From: Variovorax sp. PAMC 28711
Lineage (GTDB): Bacteria; Pseudomonadota; Gammaproteobacteria; Burkholderiales; Burkholderiaceae_C
Assembly: GCF_001577265.1 (NCBI RefSeq)
Contig: NZ_CP014517.1
Location: forward strand, 62,001-126,000
DNA length: 64,000 nt
Direction: 5' to 3'
The notes under the pieces were generated by a model, which worked only from the letters and a program-made list of their open reading frames with translations, was not told the DNA's origin and made no database searches. A program made the position numbers and the translations under genes. The number at the start of each line of letters is the position of its first letter. Position 1 is the stretch's first letter. Positions 7,422-14,627 of the stretch are shown piece by piece.

Positions 7422-7927
7422 GATGCGACCGCCTCCGCCGCAGCCTTCGCCTGCGCGCCCTGCTCCACAAAGAAGCACCCCTCCCCCGCCGCCAGCTCAT
7501 AGCGATACGGCCGGGTATCCCGCAACTGCACCACGCGGCCGACACTCATGTCGTACTGCAGCAGCGCCGGCACGACTTTGCGATTGATGCCTGTTGCGAT
7601 CGCCAACTCGGCGGTCGTCGCGGGCCCGGCTACCATCGCGCGGCGCAGCTTCTGCGTATCGCTGACCTCGGTGCGCTTGTCACCACGACGCGGCACAGCA
7701 CGCCCGTAGGCGCCGCCATGCGGCACGTTGGCGATCTGCGCATCGGCACGCTTCGATATGCCGTGGATCGTGCCGTTGTTGACGCCTGCGGCCAGTTCCG
7801 CCGACACCTTCGCCGAACTGCTCGTGCTCAGCTTCTTCGATTTGTGGACGTCCGACCAGTCGATCTGTGCCGGGGTCTCGCGCCAGTCGAACACCGGATG
7901 CAGGGCGCGGAATGGGTTCGCGCTCAT
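7418..7927 (-). CDS. Winged-helix-like phage protein (169 residues)
   Basis: The C-terminal part (about 90-150) has the pattern of a small winged helix: QKLRRAMVAGPATTAELA, then NRKVVPALLQYDMSVGRVVQL. The N-terminal half is polar and has no recognisable domain. ATGA and GTGA overlaps join it to its neighbours in the early operon, upstream of the O-like gene. It may regulate transcription or take part in origin recognition; this is inferred from position. Confidence 0.65.
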   Translation of the reverse strand: MSANPFRALHPVFDWRETPAQIDWSDVHKSKKLSTSSSAKVSAELAAGVNNGTIHGISKRADAQIANVPHGGAYGRAVPRRGDKRTEVSDTQKLRRAMVAGPATTAELAIATGINRKVVPALLQYDMSVGRVVQLRDTRPYRYELAAGEGCFFVEQGAQAKAAAEAVAS

Positions 7928-8334
7928 GACGTGATCCCCCGCAGCGCTTCCGTCAGCACGCGCTTGTCGTGGCGCAGCTGGTGGATCTGTTCCTGAGCCA
8001 TGCGCAGCGCCATTTCGATCTGCGTCTCGCGCTTGCGCAGGCTGTCCAGGTCATAGCCGCGCTGGTGCACCATCCACAGCAGCGGGGCCTCATTGCCGGC
8101 CAGGTCCATGAACAGGTTCAGCTTGTCGTGCGGGAAGTTGTGCTGCCCCGCGTTCATGATCCGCGACCACTGCGCGGAGTCTTTCACGATGCCGGTGGCA
8201 CCGATGAAATGCTTGTCGTCGTGGCCGCTCAGCGACTGGCAAAGCGCGAGGGCCTTGCTCATCGTGGGCTGCTTGGCGATCAAGGTCGGATCAATCATCA
8301 GCATGTCGGGCCGAAGCCCCAGTTCGTGTTGCAT
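7924..8334 (-). CDS. CII-like early regulator candidate
   Basis: 136 residues. The ATG at 8334 shares one base with the preceding stop (TGATG). A TTG one codon earlier is possible but less likely. The middle part, with KDSAQWSRIMNAGQHNFPHDKL and a following NEAPLLWMVHQRGY, resembles regulators of Burkholderiales prophages that sit between Cro and O. The C-terminus is a long coiled helix. Position suggests a CII-type activator, but the resemblance is from memory and the family is not certain. Confidence 0.55.
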   Translation of the reverse strand: MQHELGLRPDMLMIDPTLIAKQPTMSKALALCQSLSGHDDKHFIGATGIVKDSAQWSRIMNAGQHNFPHDKLNLFMDLAGNEAPLLWMVHQRGYDLDSLRKRETQIEMALRMAQEQIHQLRHDKRVLTEALRGITS

Positions 8335-8660
8335 CAATCAGCGCTCCGCAAATTTCTTGACCGGTTCTGTCTCGTCGGTTTGGGTAAAAAAAGCTCAATC
8401 GGGGCATGTTCAAAACCGCCCACACCCTTGCCGTCGAGTGGCTCGCAGCCCTGCGCAGTGAAGAGCGCAGCGATGAAGCCGACAGCGCACGGGCCGACCA
8501 GCACCAGGTGCTCGGTGATGACGGCTGCCGTGGCGGCGTAAGCCCATCCGACTGCACAGACCATCGCAATGGCTCGAATGGGTGCCCGACCCGCGCTGTG
8601 CTCTCTTTTCCTTCCCAAAAAATGGGTGGACACAGCGGGGCCGGACGTAAAGGGGCTCAC
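8334..8660 (-). CDS. Small two-helix membrane protein of the phage
   Basis: 108 residues from GTG 8660, three bases after the Cro stop. An internal ATG would give about 76 residues. Two hydrophobic segments, about residues 30-50 and 52-70, would place the protein in the inner membrane with a polar C-terminal tail. It is the second gene of the lytic operon. Small early membrane proteins in this position can act in superinfection exclusion or host takeover; nothing specific is recognisable here. Confidence 0.6.
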   Translation of the reverse strand: MSPFTSGPAVSTHFLGRKREHSAGRAPIRAIAMVCAVGWAYAATAAVITEHLVLVGPCAVGFIAALFTAQGCEPLDGKGVGGFEHAPIELFLPKPTRQNRSRNLRSAD

Positions 8661-8663
8661 GGG

Positions 8664-8879
8664 TCAGGCCGCGGGCTGGGTGGAATCGGCGTAGATCTGG
8701 TCGAACGTGACGACCTGCTCGCGCTCGGCCGCGAACGCGATGAGCGCCTTGGCGGCTTGCGGAGGCACGGTCTGCCCTTTTTCGTAGAAGGACACGTTGC
8801 TCTGCGAGCAGTTCATGCCCTGCGCCAATTCGGCCTGTGTGACACCGAGTCGCTCGCGGATTGCTTTGATGGGGTTCAT
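8664..8879 (-). CDS. Cro-like repressor (XRE helix-turn-helix)
   Basis: 71 residues, almost entirely one XRE-type helix-turn-helix. The motif VTQAELAQGMNCSQSNVSFY lies at about residues 13-32, followed by the usual EKG turn. It is the first gene of the minus-strand early operon, directly after a strong promoter whose expected start falls on or next to its ATG, so the mRNA may be leaderless. It presumably competes with the divergent CI-like protein for the operators at 8881-8930. Confidence 0.85.
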   Translation of the reverse strand: MNPIKAIRERLGVTQAELAQGMNCSQSNVSFYEKGQTVPPQAAKALIAFAAEREQVVTFDQIYADSTQPAA

Positions 8880-8885
8880 GAGTCG

Positions 8886-8914
8886 ATATTAGTCGGACTG
8901 TTTTATGAAGTCAA
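8886..8914 (-). promoter_or_regulatory. PR-like early lytic promoter
   Basis: On the minus strand, TTGACT (8914-8909) and TAATAT (8891-8886) are separated by exactly 17 bases. The expected transcription start is at about 8879, the first base of the cro-like ATG. Two operator palindromes overlap it. Confidence 0.8.
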
Positions 8915-8927
8915 CAGTCGGACTGTT
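8888..8927. promoter_or_regulatory. Repressor operators at the divergent switch
   Basis: The 15-mer AACAGTCGGACTGTT at 8913-8927 is a perfect 7+1+7 palindrome covering the -35 side. A related imperfect copy, ATTAGTCGGACTGTT at 8888-8902, covers the -10 side, with 25 bases between corresponding positions. The same elements recur at 10360-10397. They are the likely binding sites of the CI-like and Cro-like proteins. Confidence 0.8.
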
Positions 8928-8961
8928 TGCGACACATGAGCCGCGCTAATAGCCTCCAGCC

Positions 8962-9447
8962 ATGCCCGCAAAAAAACTGACCGCCGAGCAGCAGGCGGAT
9001 GCCGATCGCCTCAAAGCACTCTTCAAGGCTTGGCAGCGCCAACGTGCAGACCGCGGTGAGGCTTGGTCGCAGGACTACGCAGGCGATCAGCTGGTCTTCG
9101 GACAAAGCGCCCTCAACCAGTACCTGAACGGGAAGATCCCACTGAACCCAGAGGCCGCGGCAAAGTTCGCTGGCTTGATCGGGTGCCACGTCGCCGACTT
9201 CAGCGAGACGATCGACGAAGAAATTCGCGGGTTTGCTCAGCAGGTCGACCGCCTGAAGCCCTCTCCCCTGCAGCAGATCCCGCGCGTGCGCGCCGCGCAA
9301 TGGCCGTTCACCCGGCTGGACGAACAGCGGATGCGCTCACTCGATGATGAAAGCGCGCTTAGGCTCGAGACGGCAATTCTCTTGGCTGCGGCCCAGCTCA
9401 AGATCAACATCGAGCGGGCCCCTCTCGGAAAGCGCAGGTCCGCTTGA
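8962..9447 (+). CDS. CI-like lysogeny repressor without peptidase domain
   Basis: 161 residues, divergent from the cro-like gene. The first 80 residues contain a helix-turn-helix of the repressor type, with FGQSALNQYLNGKIPLNPEA matching recognition helix and loop. The C-terminal half is short and lacks the S24/LexA-type Ser-Lys autocleavage domain, so induction by RecA-stimulated cleavage is not expected. No good ribosome site precedes the ATG. A TAATAG at 8947-8952 would start transcription almost at the ATG, as for lambda cI, but its -35 is poor. Confidence 0.78.
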   Translation: MPAKKLTAEQQADADRLKALFKAWQRQRADRGEAWSQDYAGDQLVFGQSALNQYLNGKIPLNPEAAAKFAGLIGCHVADFSETIDEEIRGFAQQVDRLKPSPLQQIPRVRAAQWPFTRLDEQRMRSLDDESALRLETAILLAAAQLKINIERAPLGKRRSA

Positions 9448-9634
9448 ACGCCCCCGCTCTAATCTACGTGCTGAAAAAACAAACACCGGCGCATATTTGC
9501 GACGCTATAGGGTGGGTCCGTGGCGTCTGCGTGAAAAACTGCACGTACTGGTGCGCCAGAGTCAGCGAACATTCAGCCTGGGGAGCATTGCCCGACAACT
9601 GCGGGCACGCGCGAGAGCGCTGAAGGACCAAAAA

Positions 9635-10273
9635 GTGAAAAAAAACCTGTTGCTGATCGCCGCCGCGGCCCTGCTCAGTGGATGCGTGACGCCCGGCCCA
9701 TTTGCGCGCCAGTCGGCCGGTGACGTCGTTGCTTCCGATCCGACGTCCAGCTGCATGGCGCGGCTGAATGGCGACCCTTTCATCGTTGGCCGATTGGGCG
9801 AAAAGATGGGCATCGGACGACAGGGCGCACCCACCGTTGAAATGCTGGCGGATCGCACCTACCCCAACGCAACAGAAAAGCAGGCCCTGGGCGCCTACGC
9901 GAATGCGCGTGAGAGCTGCATTGCGTCGGGCAGCGACTATCGCCGCCAGAACATGACGCAGCAGATCGCGCAGACGATGGAACAGGGCGGCGCGAGCATG
10001 TCGATCCTCGTGGGCAAGCTGTACGCAGGCGACCTTACATACGGCGAGTACAACGCGCGCCGAGTCGAGATCGGAAGCGCTGCTCGGGCGCGAATGTCGG
10101 ATGTCGAGCAGCAGCAGCGACAAGCATCGGCACAAGAGCAGGCGAACCGTAGTGCGGCATTTGGCCAGGCGCTTCAGAACGCGCAGACGCAGCAGCTGAT
10201 CCAGCAGCAACGGCGCGCGACTACGACGAACTGCAGCCGCTTCGGCAATCAGCTGAACTGCACCACGTATTAG
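9635..10273 (+). CDS. Phage-encoded lipoprotein (lysogenic conversion candidate)
   Basis: 212 residues from a GTG preceded by GAAGGA. The N-terminus KKNLLLIAAAALLSGC is a lipoprotein signal with lipobox LSGC, so it should be lipidated and exported. The mature part is helical and Gln-rich (DVEQQQRQASAQEQ). It lies downstream of and parallel to the CI-like gene, and a terminator follows it at once. It is therefore probably expressed in the lysogen and alters the cell surface, as phage morons do. Earlier in-frame starts run into the CI gene and are rejected. Confidence 0.75.
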   Translation: MKKNLLLIAAAALLSGCVTPGPFARQSAGDVVASDPTSSCMARLNGDPFIVGRLGEKMGIGRQGAPTVEMLADRTYPNATEKQALGAYANARESCIASGSDYRRQNMTQQIAQTMEQGGASMSILVGKLYAGDLTYGEYNARRVEIGSAARARMSDVEQQQRQASAQEQANRSAAFGQALQNAQTQQLIQQQRRATTTNCSRFGNQLNCTTY

Positions 10274-10313
10274 CGCATCGCTCGCGGCATTCGCGCATCG
10301 CTACCGACCCACT

Positions 10314-10340
10314 GCCCGCCGCGCGCGGGCTTTTTCTTTT
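10314..10340 (+). terminator. Rho-independent terminator after the lipoprotein gene
   Basis: GCCCGC and GCGGGC form a 6-bp GC stem with a CGCGC loop, followed by TTTTTCTTTT. It separates the CI/lipoprotein transcript from the recombination operon promoter at 10371. Confidence 0.85.
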
Positions 10341-10359
10341 CCGACTGTGAAATCTTTAT

Positions 10360-10399
10360 AAGCCCGACTGTTGACATCAACAAACAGTAGGACTAATAT
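10360..10399 (+). promoter_or_regulatory. PL-like promoter with the same operators as PR
   Basis: TTGACA (10371-10376) and TAATAT (10394-10399) are separated by 17 bases. The site GCCCGACTGTTGAC overlaps the -35 and AACAGTAGGACTAAT (10383-10397) overlaps the -10. Both match the elements at the cro promoter base for base over most of their length and in the same position relative to the hexamers. A further half-site CCGACTGT lies at 10341-10348. The recombination operon should therefore be silenced by the same repressor. Confidence 0.82.
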
Positions 10400-10432
10400 T
10401 CATCCATCGACACCAACCGATGGAGCCCACAG

Positions 10433-10789
10433 ATGTTCGCCCCCAACCTCGCCGAACTGAACTGCTTCAAGCAGGCCACGGCCAATCTGAACAGCCGTGG
10501 GAACCAAGCTCGCGCTGTACTCGCTGAGCTGGACCGCGCACCAGCCTGCCCACGCGGCATGTTCACTTTCGAGTGGCACACCGACATCGACGAGCCGGTC
10601 GTCTGCCACCTCGAGTACGAAGCGGCCGAAGAGGCTCAGCCCTACGGCGATGCGCCCTACCCCGGCTGCCCTGAAAGCATCTGCCTGGGCGCTGCTTACC
10701 TCAAGGGCGTCGACATCCTGCCGCTGCTGTCGGAAGAGCAGGTCACGCGCATCGAAACGGCGGCGCTTGAAGAGCGGAGTGAGGCATGA
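10433..10789 (+). CDS. First gene of the PL operon, unknown (118 residues)
   Basis: The ATG follows GATGGAG at good spacing and lies about 27 bases from the expected transcription start. The protein is acidic, with a central segment FEWHTDIDEPVVCHLEYEAA followed by a Pro/Tyr/Gly-rich turn. That is compatible with a small beta-rich domain, but no family is recognised. First genes of phage PL operons often encode host-takeover or anti-defence proteins, so this is a candidate of that kind by position only. Confidence 0.68.
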   Translation: MFAPNLAELNCFKQATANLNSRGNQARAVLAELDRAPACPRGMFTFEWHTDIDEPVVCHLEYEAAEEAQPYGDAPYPGCPESICLGAAYLKGVDILPLLSEEQVTRIETAALEERSEA

Positions 10790-10989
10790 GCGCGATCCCC
10801 ATCCCCCTCGCCAATCTGCTCGAGGCGCAGGCCCTGCTGCTGGAAGCCAGCAACGCACAACCGATCGATTTCGCCGCCTACGAAGGCTCGCTGACCCAGC
10901 GGCTCGCAAAGGCAAGTGGCGCGCTGAGCTTCTACACGGCGTGCGCATTGCAAGGGATCACCGTCCCAGTGCAGGAAGCGACGTCATGA
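10786..10989 (+). CDS. Small helical phage protein (67 residues)
   Basis: Coupled by ATGA to the preceding gene and preceded by GGAGTGAGG. Mostly helical, Ala/Leu-rich, no cysteines beyond one near the C-terminus. No function recognised. Confidence 0.6.
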   Translation: MSAIPIPLANLLEAQALLLEASNAQPIDFAAYEGSLTQRLAKASGALSFYTACALQGITVPVQEATS

Positions 10990-11177
10990 ACGACTTCCTC
11001 ACCACCCCACTCACGTTCACCCGCGACCAGCGCACCAGCCGGCAAGTCTGCCGCGACGCCTGCGCGATCGAAGGCTTCAAGCGCCGCGCGCCACTGCACG
11101 AACGGATTCTGGTCCGCGTGCCTCGTGCTGGTGATCGCCCTCCCCATTTTCTGCCGCTTCAACTGAGGTTCACATGA
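10986..11177 (+). CDS. Small basic phage protein (63 residues)
   Basis: Starts in an ATGA overlap and ends in an ATGA overlap with the next gene, which is the main evidence. The sequence is basic, with two cysteines (CRDAC) near residue 22. Composition is not strongly protein-like after residue 45, so a shorter product or an indel is possible. Confidence 0.45.
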   Translation: MNDFLTTPLTFTRDQRTSRQVCRDACAIEGFKRRAPLHERILVRVPRAGDRPPHFLPLQLRFT

Positions 11178-11458
11178 ACGCCCAAGACACCGCATTCCAC
11201 TCGCCCATCAATTTGGACGACGCACGCCACTCCCGCCGAGTGCGCGCCGGCCGAGTTGCTCCCGACTTCACTTTCGCTGAGCCGGTCAAGAAGGCGCGAC
11301 CGATCACGATGCCGGAGACGGCCGACCAGATCACCGAACGCCTCATGCAAAGCCTGCGTGCAACTGAGCCCGTGGCTTCGACTTGGCAGCGCGTCGCGAT
11401 CTGGGTTGGCGTGCCGGTGGCGTGCTTCGGTGTGGCTGCACTGGTGTTCATGCTGTGA
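11174..11458 (+). CDS. Tail-anchored membrane protein of the phage (94 residues)
   Basis: A soluble polar N-terminal part of about 72 residues is followed by one C-terminal membrane helix (VAIWVGVPVACFGVAALVFML), so the protein should be anchored with its bulk in the cytoplasm. ATGA and GTGA overlaps couple it to its neighbours, and the RecE-like gene is directly downstream. Function unknown. Confidence 0.65.
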   Translation: MNAQDTAFHSPINLDDARHSRRVRAGRVAPDFTFAEPVKKARPITMPETADQITERLMQSLRATEPVASTWQRVAIWVGVPVACFGVAALVFML

Positions 11459-12306
11459 ACGCGATCACAGCACCTGAGCTGCTGTCGACCGGCCTGCGCT
11501 TCGATCTCGACATCGATGCGTATCACGGCGGGCCCGGCATCAGCAAGACCGGCCTGGACGACATCGCGCGTAGCCCAGCGATCTACCACGCGCTGCACTT
11601 GGACCCGGCGCGGCCGGCGCGCGAAACGAAGTCGGGCCAGCTTGAAGGGTCACTCGCGCACTGCGCCGTGCTCGAACCAGCAGCTTTCGCCGATCGCTAC
11701 ATCGTGGGCCCGGCCCTGAACCGCAACACGAAGGCGTGGAAAGAGTTCGTCGAAGCGAATCCGTCGCACATCGCAATCCAGCCCGACCAGTACGACCAGG
11801 CGATGCGGCAGGCGGACAGCGTGCGCAAGCTGCCTGAGGTGCGCCAAGCGCTCGACCGCGGCCACGCAGAAGCCTCTGCCTTCTGGATCGACGAAGCGAC
11901 CGGCGAGCTGTGTCGCTGCCGGCCTGACTGGACGCATACCGCCAGCGAGTCGGGCGTGATCCTGTGCGACCTCAAGACCTGCGGCGACGCCAGTCCGGCC
12001 GAGTTTGCGCGCCAGATTGCCCGCAAGCGCTACCAGGTGCAGGACGCCTTCTACAGCGACGGCTACGCGGCCGCATCCGGCTCCGAGGTGCTCGCGTTCG
12101 TCTTCATCGCGGTGGAGTCCACGTGGCCCTACGCGTCTTGCGCGCTGATGTTGGACGACGCCAGCCGCGCGGTCGGCCGCGCCGCGTACCGCCGGAACCT
12201 GACCACCTACGCCGAGTGCCGGCGCACCGACACGTGGCCCGGCTATTCGTCGGCGATCGAACTCGTTTCCCTGCCCGCTTGGGCGCTCAACCAAGAAAAG
12301 GAATAG
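11455..12306 (+). CDS. RecE-like exonuclease (exonuclease VIII family)
   Basis: 283 residues from a GTG that overlaps the preceding stop. A PD-(D/E)XK nuclease core is visible: GQLEGSLAHCAVLEP near 61-75, CRPDWT with D158, and ILCDLKTCGDAS with D172 and K174, then the Q-x-x-x-Y element in KRYQVQDAFYSDGY. The family degrades one strand of duplex ends to give 3' single strands for annealing. The RecT homologue starts four bases downstream, so the two form a phage recombination pair. Confidence 0.88.
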   Translation: MNAITAPELLSTGLRFDLDIDAYHGGPGISKTGLDDIARSPAIYHALHLDPARPARETKSGQLEGSLAHCAVLEPAAFADRYIVGPALNRNTKAWKEFVEANPSHIAIQPDQYDQAMRQADSVRKLPEVRQALDRGHAEASAFWIDEATGELCRCRPDWTHTASESGVILCDLKTCGDASPAEFARQIARKRYQVQDAFYSDGYAAASGSEVLAFVFIAVESTWPYASCALMLDDASRAVGRAAYRRNLTTYAECRRTDTWPGYSSAIELVSLPAWALNQEKE

Positions 12307-12310
12307 CCGC

Positions 12311-13264
12311 ATGGCCTCCACCAGCATGACCGACATCGCCGCGGGCAAGAAGCCGCAAAACCCTGTCGCCGCTTTCTCCGGGTTCCTCGACAAGCTCAAG
12401 CCGCAGCTGGCGATGGCGCTGCCGAAGCACATGAACGCCGACCGCATGGCGCGGCTCGCGCTCACCGCATTCAGCACCACGCCGGCGCTGCAGCAGTGCA
12501 CGCCGCAGAGCATCGCCGGCTGCATCATGACCGCGGCGCAGCTGGGCCTTGAGCCCGGCATCGGCGGCCAGGGCTACCTGATCCCCTACAAGAACACTTG
12601 CACCTTCGTGCCGGGTTGGAAGGGTCTCGTCGACCTCGTGTCGCGCAGCGGCCGCGCCACGGTCTGGACTGGTGTGGTGTTCGAGGGCGACGAGTTCGAA
12701 TACCAGCTCGGCGATGCGCCCTTCTGCCGCCACAAGCCCGCCGACGGCGAGGGCAAGTTCTCGCACATCTATGCGATCGGCCGCGTGAAGGATGCGCAGA
12801 TGCCGGTGATCGAGGTCTGGTCGCGCGGCAAGGTAGAGAAGCACCTGAAGCAGTTCAACAAGGTCGGCGATCGCCACTACGCGAAGGCGAGCGAGTCGAA
12901 CTTCGAGATGTACGCCCGCAAGGTGGCGCTGCTGCAGGTGCTGAAGTACATGCCGGCCAGCATCGAGCTTTCGAACGCGATGACTGTCTCGCACGCATCG
13001 GAAGAAGGCCGCGGCACCGTGATCGAAGGCGACTTCGTGACCGTCTCCGATCCCATCGACCGCGAGACCGGCGAGGTGGCCGCCCCCGCCGCACCGCCGG
13101 CCGCCGCTGATGTGACGCAGACCGGCCCGACTTACGCCCAGCTGGTCGACCGCCTCAAGGCCAGCAAGAACCGCGACGAATCCGACCTCGTGATCGACGC
13201 CGCGCGCCACCTCCCGAAAGACCAGTTCGACGAGCTCGTGAAGCTGGCCGAGGACGCCACCTGA
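12311..13264 (+). CDS. recT: RecT-family single-strand annealing protein
   Basis: 317 residues. The conserved RecT core runs from about residue 55 to 215: QSIAGCIMTAAQLGLEPG, GQGYLIPYKN, VPGWKGLVDL and YARKVALLQVLKYMP. It anneals the single strands produced by the adjacent nuclease and so drives phage recombination and end repair. The C-terminal 80 residues are a variable Ala/Pro linker and a small helical tail. Start and order support operon expression from the promoter at 10371. Confidence 0.95.
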   Translation: MASTSMTDIAAGKKPQNPVAAFSGFLDKLKPQLAMALPKHMNADRMARLALTAFSTTPALQQCTPQSIAGCIMTAAQLGLEPGIGGQGYLIPYKNTCTFVPGWKGLVDLVSRSGRATVWTGVVFEGDEFEYQLGDAPFCRHKPADGEGKFSHIYAIGRVKDAQMPVIEVWSRGKVEKHLKQFNKVGDRHYAKASESNFEMYARKVALLQVLKYMPASIELSNAMTVSHASEEGRGTVIEGDFVTVSDPIDRETGEVAAPAAPPAAADVTQTGPTYAQLVDRLKASKNRDESDLVIDAARHLPKDQFDELVKLAEDAT

Positions 13265-13324
13265 TTCGGCCACCGCGGCGGGGCCGTTGTCCGCCGCACT
13301 TTCCTCAACTCTCAGAAAGCACTC

Positions 13325-14008
13325 ATGAAAAAGCACCTTTTTGCCTTGGCCATCCTGGCCGCATCGGGCATCGCATCCGCACAGAGCTACCACGCCATCA
13401 ACCAGGGCAGCATCAGCAACACGGTGCACGCCGTGGCCGCGGTCAATGGCGCCGGCAGCAGCTACAGCGTCGCCAAGGGTGACGCGTCCAGCATCGCGCA
13501 CGCCACCGTGAGCACGCTGGGCCTGCCGGGCTACAGCGGCCAGCAGCAAGCCCTGACCGGCAACACATCGACCAGCGTCACCGGCGTGGCCTACAACACC
13601 GTGACCGGTGCCGGCGTCGGCAGCGCGTCCTCGATCGGCAACGCGGCGGCCCACGTCGACGGCTGGACCAGCTTCAACACCCCGCACCAGGCGCTCGCCA
13701 TGAACGGCGACGCGACCAGCACCAGCGGCGGCGCGGTCATCGCAGGCACGGCGCAGGACGGTTTTTTCGGCGGCTCTGCGACGGCCGGCTTTGCGGTGAA
13801 TGGCTACGTCGGCTCGACGGGCATCCCAGGCGGTTCGCAGATCGTGGGCGGCGTGTTCGATTCCAAGTACGCCACCGCTGACGTGGGCGCTGGCGCCGTG
13901 ACCTTCCCAGGTGGCGCACCAGCTGGCCAGACCGCAGCAGTGCGCGGCGCGACCGCTGACGGCATCGCACACGCCGCGGGCAGCTTCAGCGACCCGGCCG
14001 GCCAGTAA
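13325..14008 (+). CDS. Secreted Gly/Ser/Ala-rich phage protein
   Basis: 227 residues with a clear cleavable signal peptide, MKKHLFALAILAASGIASA, so it is exported. The mature part is low in charge and cysteine-free. It is rich in Gly, Ala, Ser and Thr, with repeated short motifs such as ATV, GVG and TSTS, suggesting an extended or beta-rich fold. It lies directly after recT in a recombination operon, where an exported protein is unexpected. No homologue is recognised. It might modify the periplasm or surface early in infection. Confidence 0.68.
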   Translation: MKKHLFALAILAASGIASAQSYHAINQGSISNTVHAVAAVNGAGSSYSVAKGDASSIAHATVSTLGLPGYSGQQQALTGNTSTSVTGVAYNTVTGAGVGSASSIGNAAAHVDGWTSFNTPHQALAMNGDATSTSGGAVIAGTAQDGFFGGSATAGFAVNGYVGSTGIPGGSQIVGGVFDSKYATADVGAGAVTFPGGAPAGQTAAVRGATADGIAHAAGSFSDPAGQ

Positions 14009-14017
14009 ACGAAAGAA

Positions 14018-14047
14018 CGGGCGGCCCTGCGTCAACAGAACCGCCCG
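14018..14047 (+). terminator. Possible weak terminator between the two secreted-protein genes
   Basis: CGGGCGG (14018-14024) pairs with CCGCCCG (14041-14047) across a 16-base loop. The following tract is only CCTTTG, so termination would be partial at best. It may instead stabilise the upstream mRNA. Confidence 0.4.
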
Positions 14048-14081
14048 CCTTTGCCTCTCAACTTTTCACGAGCACTCACCC

Positions 14082-14615
14082 ATGAAAACCGCAATCGTAA
14101 TCCTATCGGCCTTCCTGGCAATCCCTGCGATCTCGCAGACCCTCGGCAACACGAACGGCCTTCGCCAAGACGCGGCGGCCAATGCCGTGATCTCGCCCGG
14201 CGCGCTGACTGTGAACACCCTGCCGAACTCGCCGATCACCGCGGCCACGCTCGACAACAACATCCACACGAACCAGGCGATGAGCGCCGCTCCCGCGTTC
14301 GGCGTGCAGGGCTACGGCTGCGCGAAGCCGGGCTCTGGCGCCACGCTGCAGGTCGCTGGTGTCGGCGGTGCTGTCGCGCTCGCTGGCGACATGGACCCAG
14401 GCTGCGAAGCCCCGCGCGACATCAACACGATGGCGATGGTGCCCGGCCAGTTCACCGACGAAGACAAGGCGCGCCGCGCGTGCGCAGTGCCGGCCATTGC
14501 AAAGGCATCGCCCGCCAAGTGCCAGCGCCTGCTCGAGTCGGCGCGGATCGCCGAAGGCTTCACCGTCGCGCCCACCGCAGCGCGCTCGCCCATGCCGTGG
14601 CAGGCCGGCGGCTGA
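14082..14615 (+). CDS. Second secreted phage protein (177 residues)
   Basis: The N-terminus MKTAIVILSAFLAIPAISQ is a signal peptide. The mature part has an Asn/Thr-rich first half (TLDNNIHTNQ), a Gly/Ala stretch, and then four cysteines in GYGC, GCEAP, RRAC and AKCQRL that could form two disulphides in the periplasm. It resembles its neighbour only in being exported. Function unknown; the pair stands between recT and a block of small genes. Confidence 0.65.
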   Translation: MKTAIVILSAFLAIPAISQTLGNTNGLRQDAAANAVISPGALTVNTLPNSPITAATLDNNIHTNQAMSAAPAFGVQGYGCAKPGSGATLQVAGVGGAVALAGDMDPGCEAPRDINTMAMVPGQFTDEDKARRACAVPAIAKASPAKCQRLLESARIAEGFTVAPTAARSPMPWQAGG

Positions 14616-14627
14616 AAGGCCCTTCAA

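Noticed and set aside
9344..9634. An N-terminal extension of the lipoprotein gene back into the CI-like gene
   Set aside because: The GTG at 9635 has GAAGGA upstream and begins a perfect lipoprotein signal; the upstream residues are basic and overlap the repressor frame.
12287..14035. Long minus-strand open frame opposite recT
   Set aside because: It is antisense to RecT and a signal-peptide protein and has composition typical of GC-rich shadow frames.
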